This document shows positions 1-7,854 of a stretch of 37,319 nucleotides of DNA, in pieces. Where the stretch lies: contig SLCI01000114.1 in assembly GCA_007125875.1 (NCBI GenBank), positions 1 to 37,319 on the forward strand, in the 5' to 3' direction. The notes beneath the pieces were generated by a model. It made no database searches and was not told the origin of the DNA. It saw only the letters and a program-made list of their open reading frames with translations. The stretch's first letter is position 1. Each line of letters opens with the position of its first letter. This DNA comes from Kiritimatiellia bacterium. GTDB taxonomy: Bacteria; Verrucomicrobiota; Kiritimatiellia; SLAD01. The translations under genes were made by a program, and so were the position numbers.

Positions 1-81
1 CGGAGCTCTGCGACGCCGCGATCTTGCATAGGCAAATGTAAACCCTTATGCGGCCTCCGGTCTCGCGGAGCTCGACCCTCC
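1..81 (-). repeat. REPIN-like repeat, copy 1
   Basis: The two ends are conserved with a second copy at 117-185. The 22 bases at 1-22 are identical to 117-138, and the 14 bases at 57-70 are identical to 172-185, while the middle differs. The ends form an imperfect inverted repeat: GAGCTCTGCGACGCCG on the left against CGGTCTCGCGGAGCTC on the right, matching at 13 of 16 positions when one is reverse-complemented. The element may start before base 1. No reading frame is associated with it. The short length, inverted ends and variable core suggest a REP/REPIN or MITE-type non-autonomous element. Confidence 0.7.
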
Positions 82-116
82 ACACGCGAGTCAAAGCATA
101 ATAGTCAATTTGAGGG

Positions 117-185
117 CGGAGCTCTGCGACGCCGCGATAGGAATGGAAAATGGCCAAGCGCTGTGTGGCTTCCGGTCTCGCGGAG
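117..185 (-). repeat. REPIN-like repeat, copy 2
   Basis: Second copy of the 1-81 element, offset by 115-116 bases. It keeps the same first 22 bases and the CCGGTCTCGCGGAG end, but the central ~33 bases differ. After the shared end it reads TGCGAG, where copy 1 has CTCGACCCTCC. It lies about 90 bases upstream of the outer-membrane protein gene at 277. Confidence 0.7.
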
Positions 186-276
186 TGCGAGAGGATCGAC
201 AAATGCGCAGAATGATGAATATTCTGGAAGTAGTGCCGTCTAATGTTGCAGATGGATACATAGAAAGGATTCGATC

Positions 277-990
277 ATGAGCTACCTTAAAAAGTTTTGC
301 GTGTTGGGTCTGGTATTTTCCCTTTCTCCGGCTTGGGCCAATGATGCGGGAGACCTGATCTTTTCTGGCGATCACCCGCGTCGAGCGCGCGTGGAGTTGC
401 TCTATGAAAATGTCGAGCGTCGAATCGATATCACGTCTGAAAACCCGGATCTAAGGCGCACATTTGACGCCGATGTCTTTGCCCTTCGCATTCAGAGCGC
501 GGTAACCCCGACCGCACGGCTGGATTTCGATATTGGAGCCATGAGTGCGGGTGGCGGCAATAATCAGTTGATGGGCGGTGTTGGATTGCGTTTCCTGGCC
601 TTCGAGGAAGGTGCTTGGCGCGGCGGAACGTTTGCCCAAGTTCGATATACCGAAGATTTGCGTGATCGTTTCGATTTGCGAGATGCCGAGAATCAAGATG
701 CTCGCTTTGATCTTGTCGAAGGCGATGCAGGCTTCTTGATTTCGTACCATTTTCCGGTTGCCGGACAGTTTCATATCACGCCCTACGGGGGGCCAGTGGC
801 TTCCGTTCTGCGGCTATCGGGTCGCACGGGTGAAGGCGAAACACGCGAGCGATTCCGTGCCCGGCAAGATCAGATTTTGGGCGTCGTCGCGGGTGTTGGA
901 TTTCAATTTGCCGATGCGACAGGGCTGCGGATTGAGTTCAGATATTTCGATGAGTTCAGCGTCTCGGCTGCCGCCGCACTGACCTTCTGA
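277..990 (+). CDS. outer-membrane beta-barrel protein (putative)
   Basis: The 237-residue product begins with a classic signal peptide: Lys-Lys, a hydrophobic stretch, and a probable cleavage after AWA near residue 21. The mature part is rich in alternating polar/hydrophobic segments with Gly and aromatic residues, and it ends in ...AAALTF. A terminal Phe is typical of outer-membrane barrels inserted by BamA. The length suits an 8-strand OmpA/OmpW-like barrel. The segments GGVGLRFLAF, GVVAGVGFQF and LRIEFRYF look like transmembrane beta strands. A purine-rich AAAGGA lies about 9 bases before the ATG. It is convergent with pgsA, with only four bases between the two stops. The exact family and any ligand are unknown; location in the outer membrane is inferred. 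Confidence 0.75.
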   Translation: MSYLKKFCVLGLVFSLSPAWANDAGDLIFSGDHPRRARVELLYENVERRIDITSENPDLRRTFDADVFALRIQSAVTPTARLDFDIGAMSAGGGNNQLMGGVGLRFLAFEEGAWRGGTFAQVRYTEDLRDRFDLRDAENQDARFDLVEGDAGFLISYHFPVAGQFHITPYGGPVASVLRLSGRTGEGETRERFRARQDQILGVVAGVGFQFADATGLRIEFRYFDEFSVSAAAALTF

Positions 991-994
991 TCGA

Positions 995-1618
995 TCAGGC
1001 CTTAGCGCGATTATGCCGGCTGAGGATCTGGCCGTTTTGGACGAAATATAGATAACCGGATGCCACGGTAATCAGCGCAACGGCAATCGATACGGCGTAG
1101 GCGATGTATCCGAAGGCCAAATCGTAATTAGCGAGCATTGTGGCATCGCCACCCCGCAGGACATCATGGCGTATCGCCAATCCGAGTAAGATCACGATGA
1201 TGGCTATGATTTGCCAGACCGTCTTGTGCTTGCCCCACTTACCCGCTGAAATGACAATCCCCTTTTCGACTGCCAAGAGGCGGAGTCCTGTCACTAGAAA
1301 CTCCCTTGAGATGATGATGACGACAATGTAGGCAGGGACCAATCCAAGCTCAACAAAACTGACAAACGCGGCGCATACCATGACTTTGTCGGCCAATGGG
1401 TCCATCAGTTTGCCAAAGGCGGTTACGCCGTATGTGGTTCTGGCCAGATAGCCATCCAAATAGTCCGTGATACCCGCAATAATAAAGATGATCAGGGCTA
1501 GGCTTTTCGCAAAAGGAATCGTTTCGGGTAATGACAAAAGCCCCAAGAGAATGGCCGACATGAAGATTCGGCTAATGGTCAGCAAATTCGGTAAGTTCAT
1601 ACTGCGAATGGCACTCAT
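995..1618 (-). CDS. pgsA: CDP-diacylglycerol--glycerol-3-phosphate 3-phosphatidyltransferase
   Basis: This integral membrane enzyme makes phosphatidylglycerol phosphate from CDP-diacylglycerol and glycerol-3-phosphate, the committed step to phosphatidylglycerol and cardiolipin. The CDP-alcohol phosphatidyltransferase signature D-x2-D-G-x2-A-R-x8-G-x3-D-x3-D is complete, running from DYLDGYLAR to GKLMDPLADK near residues 50-75. The ~207-residue length and several hydrophobic helices fit the family. The start is uncertain. An ATG at 1618 overlaps the stop of the upstream RodZ-like gene (TGATG), a GTG lies one codon earlier at 1621, and a third candidate gives the more family-like N-terminus MNLPNLLTISR. 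It is the last gene of the ftsK-rodZ-like-pgsA run. A cdsA at 34239-35093 would supply its substrate. Confidence 0.93.
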   Translation of the reverse strand: MSAIRSMNLPNLLTISRIFMSAILLGLLSLPETIPFAKSLALIIFIIAGITDYLDGYLARTTYGVTAFGKLMDPLADKVMVCAAFVSFVELGLVPAYIVVIIISREFLVTGLRLLAVEKGIVISAGKWGKHKTVWQIIAIIVILLGLAIRHDVLRGGDATMLANYDLAFGYIAYAVSIAVALITVASGYLYFVQNGQILSRHNRAKA

Positions 1619-2310
1619 CACTTGTCGAGGTAAGGTTCTGGCAACGCATCAATAAGCGGCAATGGCTGTCGTGGCCGAAGACGTTCGGTAGCCGCAGCAG
1701 GACGCTCCGCTGTGCGCGATGATTCTGCCACTGTTTGCTCGGCTACAGGGGACGTTTCTGGTTGTGGCAATGGATCTCGTCTCGCAATTAACCAGACAAT
1801 CAGCACCAGCATAATAATCGCGGACACTTTAAGTGCTTGTTGCAGCTCAATCTCTGGCCACTTCACTGAAGGGCGTTTGGCGACCAAGCGCTTCATACCC
1901 TCGAGGCTCAACCAGGCAGGCCATTGAATTTTACGCCAATCGATTTTCGCCCAAGCGGGCCATTTAAACTGAGGGCGCGGCAGTTTGGGTGTCCAAGCAG
2001 CACTCCCTCCCGACTTTTTATCGGACGCCGAGCGCGATGGCTGATTTTCATCAGGCAGGAGCGGGGCCTTCTCTTTCGGCGCATGACGCTCCATGTACTC
2101 ATCGACTAAAGGTCCCGAATCAAGCTCTAGATAGTCCGCATAAATGCGGATGAAACCTTTGGCGTAGGTCACCGCTGGAATCGCGCTAAAGTCGTCGCGT
2201 TCCATGGCCTCGATGTGCTGAATCTTGATACGCGTGCCCTTTGCCGCTTCTGATGCGGTTAGTTTGCGCTTCAAGCGAGCCGCTTTAAATTTTGCGCCCA
2301 GTGTATCCAT
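1618..2310 (-). CDS. RodZ-like helix-turn-helix membrane protein
   Basis: The N-terminal ~75 residues form an Xre/HTH_25 helix-turn-helix domain of the type found in RodZ: LGAKFKAARLKRKLTASEAA, then TYAKGFIRIYADYLEL. A Pro/Trp/Lys-rich linker follows, containing several KWP..W-type segments (residues ~105-160). Then comes one transmembrane helix (SAIIMLVLIVWLIARR) and a short ~40-residue Pro/Glu-rich tail. Compared with E. coli RodZ (337 aa) it lacks the periplasmic beta domain, so at about 230 residues it is a short version. RodZ links MreB filaments to the cell-wall machinery; that role is inferred here. ATG at 2310 is preferred because a GGA lies 6 bases upstream; another ATG is at 2316. 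It overlaps pgsA by one base and follows ftsK by ~38 bases. Confidence 0.75.
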   Translation of the reverse strand: MDTLGAKFKAARLKRKLTASEAAKGTRIKIQHIEAMERDDFSAIPAVTYAKGFIRIYADYLELDSGPLVDEYMERHAPKEKAPLLPDENQPSRSASDKKSGGSAAWTPKLPRPQFKWPAWAKIDWRKIQWPAWLSLEGMKRLVAKRPSVKWPEIELQQALKVSAIIMLVLIVWLIARRDPLPQPETSPVAEQTVAESSRTAERPAAATERLRPRQPLPLIDALPEPYLDK

Positions 2311-2348
2311 AAACATTCCAAGGGTTGAGGAAGGCTACGCTTACCGCC

Positions 2349-4724
2349 TTACCGTTCTTCAACCATTTCATTTTGGGGAATCTCGCCGTCTAAATCGATC
2401 AGAATCTCACGTGGATCGGATCCCTGCGGGGGGCCAATGACCCCCTTCTCCTCCAGTTGGTCCATCAAGCGGGCCGCGCGCGTGTATCCAATCCGAAGCC
2501 TGCGCTGCAAAGAGGAGGTCGAAGCGCGACGTGTTTGACGAATGACTTCGATGGCGGCCTCCATCATTTCGTCATCCTCCTCCATCTCGGGCAACGTCGC
2601 ACTCTTATTTTCGATCTTCTCTTTGATCGCGCCCTCATACTGCGGACCGCCCTGTTCTTTGATGAATCGGACGATATCCCGGATCTCATCATCCGTCGTC
2701 ATCGTGCCCTGCGAGCGAATCAGTTTAGAGCTGCCGGGAGGCAAGAACAGCATGTCACCTTTTCCGAGCAATTTATCCGCGCCGCTGGCATCCAAAATAG
2801 TCCGCGAATCGTTCTTTTGCGCTACTTGGAAAGCAATACGCGCAGGGAAATTGGCCTTAATGGTACCCGTAATGACATTTACCGAGGGCCTTTGCGTGGC
2901 CAAAATCATATGGATACCCACCGCACGCGATAATTGCGCCAAACGGGCAATCGAGTTCTCTATTTCAGCCTGCGCGACCAACATTAAATCGGCCAATTCA
3001 TCCACAATAATCACGATGTAAGGCACTTTATCCGGTATCGCGTGCGGATCATTTTCGTCGACTTCTTCCTCTTCGCCGAACAGGTCCGGCTGTTTGACAA
3101 TTGGACGGCTATTGAAGGCCTTGATATTGCGGACTCCGACTTTTGCGAACAGCTTGTAACGTTTTTCCATTTCATTGATGGCCCAACGCAAGCCGAGCGA
3201 AACTTTTTTGGGGTCTGTGATGACGGGCACAACCAAATGCGGCAATCCCTCGTAGCCTGAGAACTCCACAATCTTGGGATCGATCAGCATCAAACGCATT
3301 TCGTCTGGACGGCGCGACATCAGCAGCCCCGCCAAGATCGAGTTCATACAGACGGTCTTGCCTGCCCCCGTTGCACCGGCAATCAACATATGTGGCATGT
3401 CGGCCAAGTCCGCGACCAACACATGCCCGCCCACATCTTTGCCCAAGGCCAATGGCAAGGCGCACTTATCGCTTTTCCAGGACGGGCTCTCCATGACCTC
3501 ACGCATGAATACCATGGTGGACTTGGAATTGGGGACTTCAATGCCGACCACGCCTTTGCCGGGGATCGGTGCCTGCACACGCACACTTTCCGCCTTCATT
3601 ACCAAGGCAATGTTATTGCTGAGACCCGAAATCTTTTCGAGGCGAACGCCGGGGGCTGGCAACAACTCGAATCGAGTCACCACAGGGCCTTGCTCCACAT
3701 TGGTTACTTTCGCCTCAATGCCAAACTCAGCGAGCGTTTCCTCCAATAGCGCAGAGCCAACCGAGTGATCCTCGGTATACTCAATGTCTTGATTGTTTTG
3801 GAGCGGCGTCAACAAGTCCAGCGGGGGTAATTTATAGCCCGACGGATCGCCTGAATCGGCAGCGGGTACCACGGCGAGAGCGGGCTCATCATCTTTCTTG
3901 GCCGCAGGCTTAGGTGTCGGCTTCCGCTCAACCTTGGCTGGTTTTACCTCGGGTTCGGCCGGAATGGGCGTGGGCACTGGTGTTGGCTCAGGTTCAGGAC
4001 GCTTTGTGCGCCTCAGCTTGGCCGCGGCTTCGGCTTCCTCACGTTTGAGCATAGCGGCTTCCAGACGAGTCCGGCGCGACTCGACCTGCTTAACCTCCTG
4101 CTCCAGCTCCTCCACACGATCTTTACGCTCGGCCAGGCGCTGATTGAACTGATCAATCAAGGCCACGACTGCGGCACCGACTCGCTTGGTAACTTCCCAT
4201 GGATGTACAGCCAGAACAATCGACAGCCCCATCAGCATAACGGCCACAGCCAGAATGCCCGTCCCGACCTGTCCCATCAGTCGTTCAAGGCCTTGCGTAC
4301 CAAGCAAGTACCCAACCAAACCGCCGCGGTTATCAACATTGAGATACTCCATGGCCATTTCCCAGCCACTGCTTTGTATCTGAATGAAAACCGCGAGCGC
4401 AGCGTAGATCGCCCAAATCCACGCCACGCGCGTCCATACCAATCCTTCGCGCCGGACCAGCAACATCACACCCAAGCCAGCAAAGACGGCAGGACAAAGA
4501 TAGCCCGTCACTCCGAAAGCAGCAAAAATGATGAACGAAAACCACGCTCCCGCTGGGCCGACATAATTGCGAGCGGGATCATTGGGAGGTTCGTGATTAA
4601 ACACGATGTCTTCAGGGACATACGAAATCACGCTGAGAAACATCAGGACGCAAAAGGCCAAGAGCAAAATGCCCCACGCTTCGCGCCATCCCGTTCGTCT
4701 GACTTCTGGAATCTTTTTCGCCAT
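2349..4724 (-). CDS. ftsK: DNA translocase FtsK/SpoIIIE
   Basis: This is a septal double-stranded DNA pump that clears chromosomes during division. The 791-residue layout is typical. About four N-terminal membrane helices occupy residues ~15-185. A charged coiled-coil and Pro/Lys-rich linker follows (~190-290), shorter than in E. coli. The FtsK alpha/beta motor comes next, with Walker A GATGAGKT and Walker B-like YIVIIVDELADLM. The C-terminal winged-helix gamma domain (SSLQRRLRIGYTRAARLMDQLE) reads KOPS-like polar sequences. ATG at 4724 is chosen because the product then starts MAKKIPEVRR and an AGGG sits just upstream; a TTG at 4742 would add six residues. It heads the minus-strand run with the RodZ-like gene and pgsA, and is divergent from the gene at 4865. 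Confidence 0.96.
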   Translation of the reverse strand: MAKKIPEVRRTGWREAWGILLLAFCVLMFLSVISYVPEDIVFNHEPPNDPARNYVGPAGAWFSFIIFAAFGVTGYLCPAVFAGLGVMLLVRREGLVWTRVAWIWAIYAALAVFIQIQSSGWEMAMEYLNVDNRGGLVGYLLGTQGLERLMGQVGTGILAVAVMLMGLSIVLAVHPWEVTKRVGAAVVALIDQFNQRLAERKDRVEELEQEVKQVESRRTRLEAAMLKREEAEAAAKLRRTKRPEPEPTPVPTPIPAEPEVKPAKVERKPTPKPAAKKDDEPALAVVPAADSGDPSGYKLPPLDLLTPLQNNQDIEYTEDHSVGSALLEETLAEFGIEAKVTNVEQGPVVTRFELLPAPGVRLEKISGLSNNIALVMKAESVRVQAPIPGKGVVGIEVPNSKSTMVFMREVMESPSWKSDKCALPLALGKDVGGHVLVADLADMPHMLIAGATGAGKTVCMNSILAGLLMSRRPDEMRLMLIDPKIVEFSGYEGLPHLVVPVITDPKKVSLGLRWAINEMEKRYKLFAKVGVRNIKAFNSRPIVKQPDLFGEEEEVDENDPHAIPDKVPYIVIIVDELADLMLVAQAEIENSIARLAQLSRAVGIHMILATQRPSVNVITGTIKANFPARIAFQVAQKNDSRTILDASGADKLLGKGDMLFLPPGSSKLIRSQGTMTTDDEIRDIVRFIKEQGGPQYEGAIKEKIENKSATLPEMEEDDEMMEAAIEVIRQTRRASTSSLQRRLRIGYTRAARLMDQLEEKGVIGPPQGSDPREILIDLDGEIPQNEMVEER

Positions 4725-4809
4725 AAGCCCTAACGCTATCAATTACTCGGCTTTCTGTGCAAGCCTCCCGATGCGCCTGTAACAATTCAGGAAAAGCACG
4801 AACCACCCT

Positions 4810-4836
4810 TTGCTCTATGGAATCCTGTGCTATAGT
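4810..4836 (+). promoter_or_regulatory. candidate extended -10 promoter
   Basis: TGCTATAGT at 4828-4836 matches an extended -10 element (TGnTATAAT) at five of six hexamer positions. A weak TTGCTC -35 lies 15 bases upstream at 4810-4815. It sits 28 bases before the ATG at 4865, which has an AGGAG ribosome-binding site. The CTATAG core is palindromic, so it could also face the divergent ftsK gene. Confidence 0.4.
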
Positions 4837-4864
4837 CCATGCGTCTACAACACAGGAGTCAATT

Positions 4865-5254
4865 ATGGCGAGGAATACCACGCTGCTGGGCGCAGCACTG
4901 ATTGTTTTAGGAATAGCGGCCTACATTTTAACCGCGGCCGAGTCGATTACCGCACTCATTCCAATGTTCTTTGGCTTACCCTTGGTGGCCTTGGGTCAGT
5001 TAGGGCAAAAACAAGAGGACAAACGGAAGCACTACATGCATGCAGCGGCTGGAATCGCTTTGCTGGGATTCTTGGGCACTGTGGGCGCAATCCGGTTCGC
5101 CCTCTATCTAGTTTCCGTCGGGCCCGTCCACGTCGACAATCCACCTGCCGTGATCGCACGCAGCATCATGGCGGTGCTTTGCGGGATTTATCTCTATTAC
5201 AGCGTAAAATCCTTCCGCGCTGCCCGAAAAGCGCGCGAAGAGGTTACAGCCTAA
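4865..5254 (+). CDS. conserved small membrane protein of unknown function
   Basis: The 129-residue product has four probable transmembrane helices: LLGAALIVLGIAAYIL, ALIPMFFGLPLVALG, AAAGIALLGFLGTVGAI and SIMAVLCGIYLYYSV. The middle loop is charged (KQEDKRKHYMHA) and the C-terminal tail is basic (SFRAARKAREE). I believe similar proteins with an ALIPxFFGLP segment and an RKHxMH loop occur in planctomycetes and relatives, but I know no function. The start at 4865 is supported by AGGAG 7 bases upstream and by the N-terminal helix beginning immediately after; a longer in-frame opening to 4757 has no such support. It converges on the 60-aa basic protein gene with only three bases between stops. 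Confidence 0.8.
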   Translation: MARNTTLLGAALIVLGIAAYILTAAESITALIPMFFGLPLVALGQLGQKQEDKRKHYMHAAAGIALLGFLGTVGAIRFALYLVSVGPVHVDNPPAVIARSIMAVLCGIYLYYSVKSFRAARKAREEVTA

Positions 5255-5257
5255 GCG

Positions 5258-5440
5258 TTATACTTTAAGCTCTTTGAGTTTTGCGCGGAGCTGCTTCTCA
5301 TTATAGCGACGGATCTGGGCTTCGGGTACACCGGCTGCGATTAAGCGCTGACGCTGTTCCAGTAAGCGGCGACGGCGGGCCGCACCGGTCTTCTTGGGAC
5401 GCAATAAATTCTTGTTCTTCGTCAATTTAACTCGTGACAT
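5258..5440 (-). CDS. 60-aa highly basic protein, unrecognised
   Basis: Twenty of 60 residues are Lys or Arg, including a PKKTGAARRRR segment, so the calculated pI must be very high. A strong GAGGAACGAAG Shine-Dalgarno precedes the ATG at 5440, and the gene stands alone between a convergent gene and argA. It has no signal peptide or membrane segment. The middle and C-terminal part (LLEQRQRLIAAGVPEAQIRR) looks helical. Composition and size resemble small ribosomal proteins or nucleic-acid-binding factors, but I cannot match it to a named ribosomal protein. Function is unknown; binding to rRNA or DNA is inference. Confidence 0.7.
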   Translation of the reverse strand: MSRVKLTKNKNLLRPKKTGAARRRRLLEQRQRLIAAGVPEAQIRRYNEKQLRAKLKELKV

Positions 5441-5566
5441 CTTCGTTCCTCGTTATGGCTGTAATGAAAATCGGCGGGAAACCGGATCAGGAATTCCTGC
5501 AATGGGCGCATACCTTAGTCAGCACCCCGCCTCTTGTAAACCCCTAAAGCGCACGCTCCTAGGAAA

Positions 5567-6850
5567 CTACGCAGAAAGTTTGCGAATCAAAATACGGGAT
5601 TTGCGCCCGCTGGCCTCGTAGGCTGATTGCCGATCAAGCGGAAGGTCCGCCAAGTTCCCTACCGTAAAACCGCCCTTTTGTTGGAAATAGCTGAAGGCTT
5701 GAGTCGATAGGGCGAATAGACACTTGCAGCCTAATGACTTCGCTTTCGTGCACGCAAACTCAATCAACGCACCACCGATGCCCTGATTTTCATGCGCTTG
5801 TGAGACAAAGAGACATTGTAGTTCCGCACTTTCCTCGCTGGCAAACAAGCGCAGCCCCACACAGGCCACGACATTGCGATCGATCTCAAACACGTAAAAA
5901 TTGGCTAACTGATCCAGCACATCCTGCCGGGTACGAGGCACCAACTCCTCGGCCGCCACCGCCTCGCGAATCAGTGCCATGATCACGCTTACGTCACGCT
6001 TGCGGGCGGGCCTGATCGATTGGTACTCGTTGGCATAGATCATTGTCCCGACGCCCTCATTCGAGAATATCTCGCCCAACAAGGCCTCGTCTTGCAAACC
6101 GTTAATCATATGAACGCGCTGAACACCGTGCTGACATGCGTGCAAGCCATGCTCCAGTTTACTGCGCAAATCAGCGCTCAAAGAAGAAGACTGAGCACGC
6201 AGATAGCTCTCGGCTTCGGCTACAGAAAACTGCGCGCTGAGCGTCCCGCCCTCTGCGATCCCGTTATGCGTGGAGATATAAATCAGCTTCGCGGCTTTTA
6301 GGGTTTCGGCCACTTCGCGGGCGGCCTGATCGGAATTCACCCGAAACGTTTGTCCATTGCCATCGAAACCAACCGGCGGTATGACCGGTATGATGCCCTC
6401 CGCTAAGAGCGTTTTGAGAAATTGGGTATCCACACGCTCTACCTTACCGGTATGGGCAAAATCCTGCCCTTTTCGGATGCCAGCCGGATGAGCAACGATC
6501 GCATTGGTGATGGCCGCACGCACATCGGTCTCGGCCAAGCCTTCCAGAATGTTGTGGCCGAAACGACTTGAGGCCGCGATGGCTAACTCGAGGGTCTGGC
6601 TATCCGTGATCCCCATGCCCTCTAGATCGCTTACTGGACAGCTCAACTGATCGGCCAATCGCTGAATGCCGCAGCTCGCACCATGAACGATCACCACATT
6701 GATATTGAGGCTTCTGAGCACGGATATATCCAGCAACAGATTGCGGAAATTTTCATCCACCAACACCTTGCTGTCTATGCTCAGGACAAATAGCCGGTCC
6801 CGAAACCGCGCCATATAGCCCAAAATACCTCTTAAATCAGTCGCCTTCAT
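5567..6850 (-). CDS. argA: amino-acid N-acetyltransferase (N-acetylglutamate synthase)
   Basis: It makes N-acetylglutamate from acetyl-CoA and glutamate, the first step of arginine synthesis. The 427 residues split into an N-terminal amino-acid-kinase-like domain (FVLSIDSKVLVDE, VVIVHGAS, IIPVIPPVGFD) and a C-terminal GNAT domain from about residue 280, with the acetyl-CoA loop ENQGIGGAL. This is the classical ArgA layout (E. coli 443 aa), not an ArgJ or a stand-alone GNAT NAGS. In this family the kinase-like domain binds the feedback inhibitor arginine. ATG at 6850 is chosen because it starts the homologous region; a TTG at 6889 is the only longer option. It is transcribed alone and divergent from the histidine phosphatase. 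The argF-like gene is 22 kb away. Confidence 0.9.
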   Translation of the reverse strand: MKATDLRGILGYMARFRDRLFVLSIDSKVLVDENFRNLLLDISVLRSLNINVVIVHGASCGIQRLADQLSCPVSDLEGMGITDSQTLELAIAASSRFGHNILEGLAETDVRAAITNAIVAHPAGIRKGQDFAHTGKVERVDTQFLKTLLAEGIIPVIPPVGFDGNGQTFRVNSDQAAREVAETLKAAKLIYISTHNGIAEGGTLSAQFSVAEAESYLRAQSSSLSADLRSKLEHGLHACQHGVQRVHMINGLQDEALLGEIFSNEGVGTMIYANEYQSIRPARKRDVSVIMALIREAVAAEELVPRTRQDVLDQLANFYVFEIDRNVVACVGLRLFASEESAELQCLFVSQAHENQGIGGALIEFACTKAKSLGCKCLFALSTQAFSYFQQKGGFTVGNLADLPLDRQSAYEASGRKSRILIRKLSA

Positions 6851-7065
6851 AACGAGAGAAAGCGTTCCCCAAACCTCTCCGAATTGCAAGGCTATAGGGT
6901 GTGTTGATTATTCCGAATTGTGAGCTGAATCCGGCGGCACGCAAGCGGACGCCCTACTTAACGCCGATCAATAGAGATAACAGCAGCGACGCTTAGGCTT
7001 GGATGAATCCCTCCTCTCGGTTAGTCTTATTAGTGGTCATTTTACCTGCACATTTGGGAGTCCTT

Positions 7066-7749
7066 ATGAAATCTATGCTTCGCTATGGTCTGACAGTTTT
7101 CACGTTCGTATCTTTACTTCATTCAGAGGCGGCAGACCTCTACTTCCTGCGTCATGCCCAAACGATGGCGAATGTGACCCGCGAGTACACCGAGGAAAAT
7201 CAACGCGCCTTTTCCCCCATCGGCAAGGAACAAGTGGCTGGCGTTGTGGAAAAACTCGCCGAACATGAATTCGACATTGTACTGGTCAGCCCCGCCTATC
7301 GCACCTTGCATACAGTGTTACCGGTCTTGCATGACCGTGGCATGACGGCTGAAATCTGGCCGGAACTGTATGAATGCTGCTGGGACCGCGAAACGGAGGA
7401 AGAGGAGCCTCAGGTCACTCGGGGGGACCGCATTGAGTTGGATGAGGATACCGCAGCCTTCTTCACCTTCCGCGATGATGATGCCATGTACATGTTGAGT
7501 GTCGACACACCGGCCCGCGGTGAGTTGATGGTGGCGGATGCAGTCGCCCGTCTGCAGGAACGTTTTGCGGGAACAGACAAACGCATACTAATCGTGTCGC
7601 ATTATCATACGAGTGGCCGGATCATGCGCTCGCTGCTAGGCGACGCGGCACCCTGGCGCATTCAGCCCCGGAATGCCGAGCTTTCCCATCTGGAGGAAGT
7701 TGAGGATGGCCAGTGGGTGTTGCGCATGCTCAATGACGAGCCGCAATAG
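7066..7749 (+). CDS. histidine phosphatase family protein with signal peptide
   Basis: This is a phosphoglycerate-mutase-like (histidine phosphatase) domain. The catalytic phospho-histidine motif LRHAQT comes right after an N-terminal hydrophobic segment (residues ~5-20, ending SEAAD), and the second histidine is in VSHYHTSGR near residue 180. The 227-residue length fits a minimal catalytic domain. The first beta strand of the fold (DLYFLRHA) begins immediately after the predicted cleavage site, so the signal peptide looks genuine and the enzyme would work in the periplasm or outer membrane. ATG at 7066 is preferred for the GGGAG about 5 bases upstream. The substrate is unknown. It runs convergent to uvrA. 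Confidence 0.82.
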   Translation: MKSMLRYGLTVFTFVSLLHSEAADLYFLRHAQTMANVTREYTEENQRAFSPIGKEQVAGVVEKLAEHEFDIVLVSPAYRTLHTVLPVLHDRGMTAEIWPELYECCWDRETEEEEPQVTRGDRIELDEDTAAFFTFRDDDAMYMLSVDTPARGELMVADAVARLQERFAGTDKRILIVSHYHTSGRIMRSLLGDAAPWRIQPRNAELSHLEEVEDGQWVLRMLNDEPQ

Positions 7750-7782
7750 AGCGGCTTAAATCTTTGCTCACCAAGATCTCCA

Positions 7783-7820
7783 CGTCCTAACGGACGCGGC
7801 TACGACTCAATTGTAGCTGC
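7783..7820. repeat. paired hairpins between convergent genes
   Basis: Two adjacent inverted repeats lie in the 105-bp gap between the phosphatase and uvrA stops. CGTCC-TAAC-GGACG is at 7783-7796. GCGGCTAC (7796-7803) pairs with GTAGCTGC (7813-7820), with one G-T wobble. The following CTGCCTGCCCG is shared with the end of the 179-bp repeat at 14893. No T-run follows on either strand. It may be a bidirectional terminator, a dispersed repeat fragment, or both. Confidence 0.45.
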
Positions 7821-7854
7821 CGCCTGCCTGCCCGCGAGCCTGCGCTGACCATGA

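Noticed and set aside
2457..3768. Long plus-strand frames opposite ftsK
   Set aside because: They are antisense shadows of a clearly conserved gene and have no family resemblance.
6879..6920. Direct repeat CCGAATTG (6879 and 6913) as an ArgR box
   Set aside because: It does not resemble the ArgR consensus (TGAATAATTATTCA-type), and two 8-base matches in 40 bases are weak evidence.
6913..6928. AATTGTGAGC resembling half a lac operator upstream of argA
   Set aside because: It is a short chance match; no second half-site and no reason for a LacI-type control of this gene.
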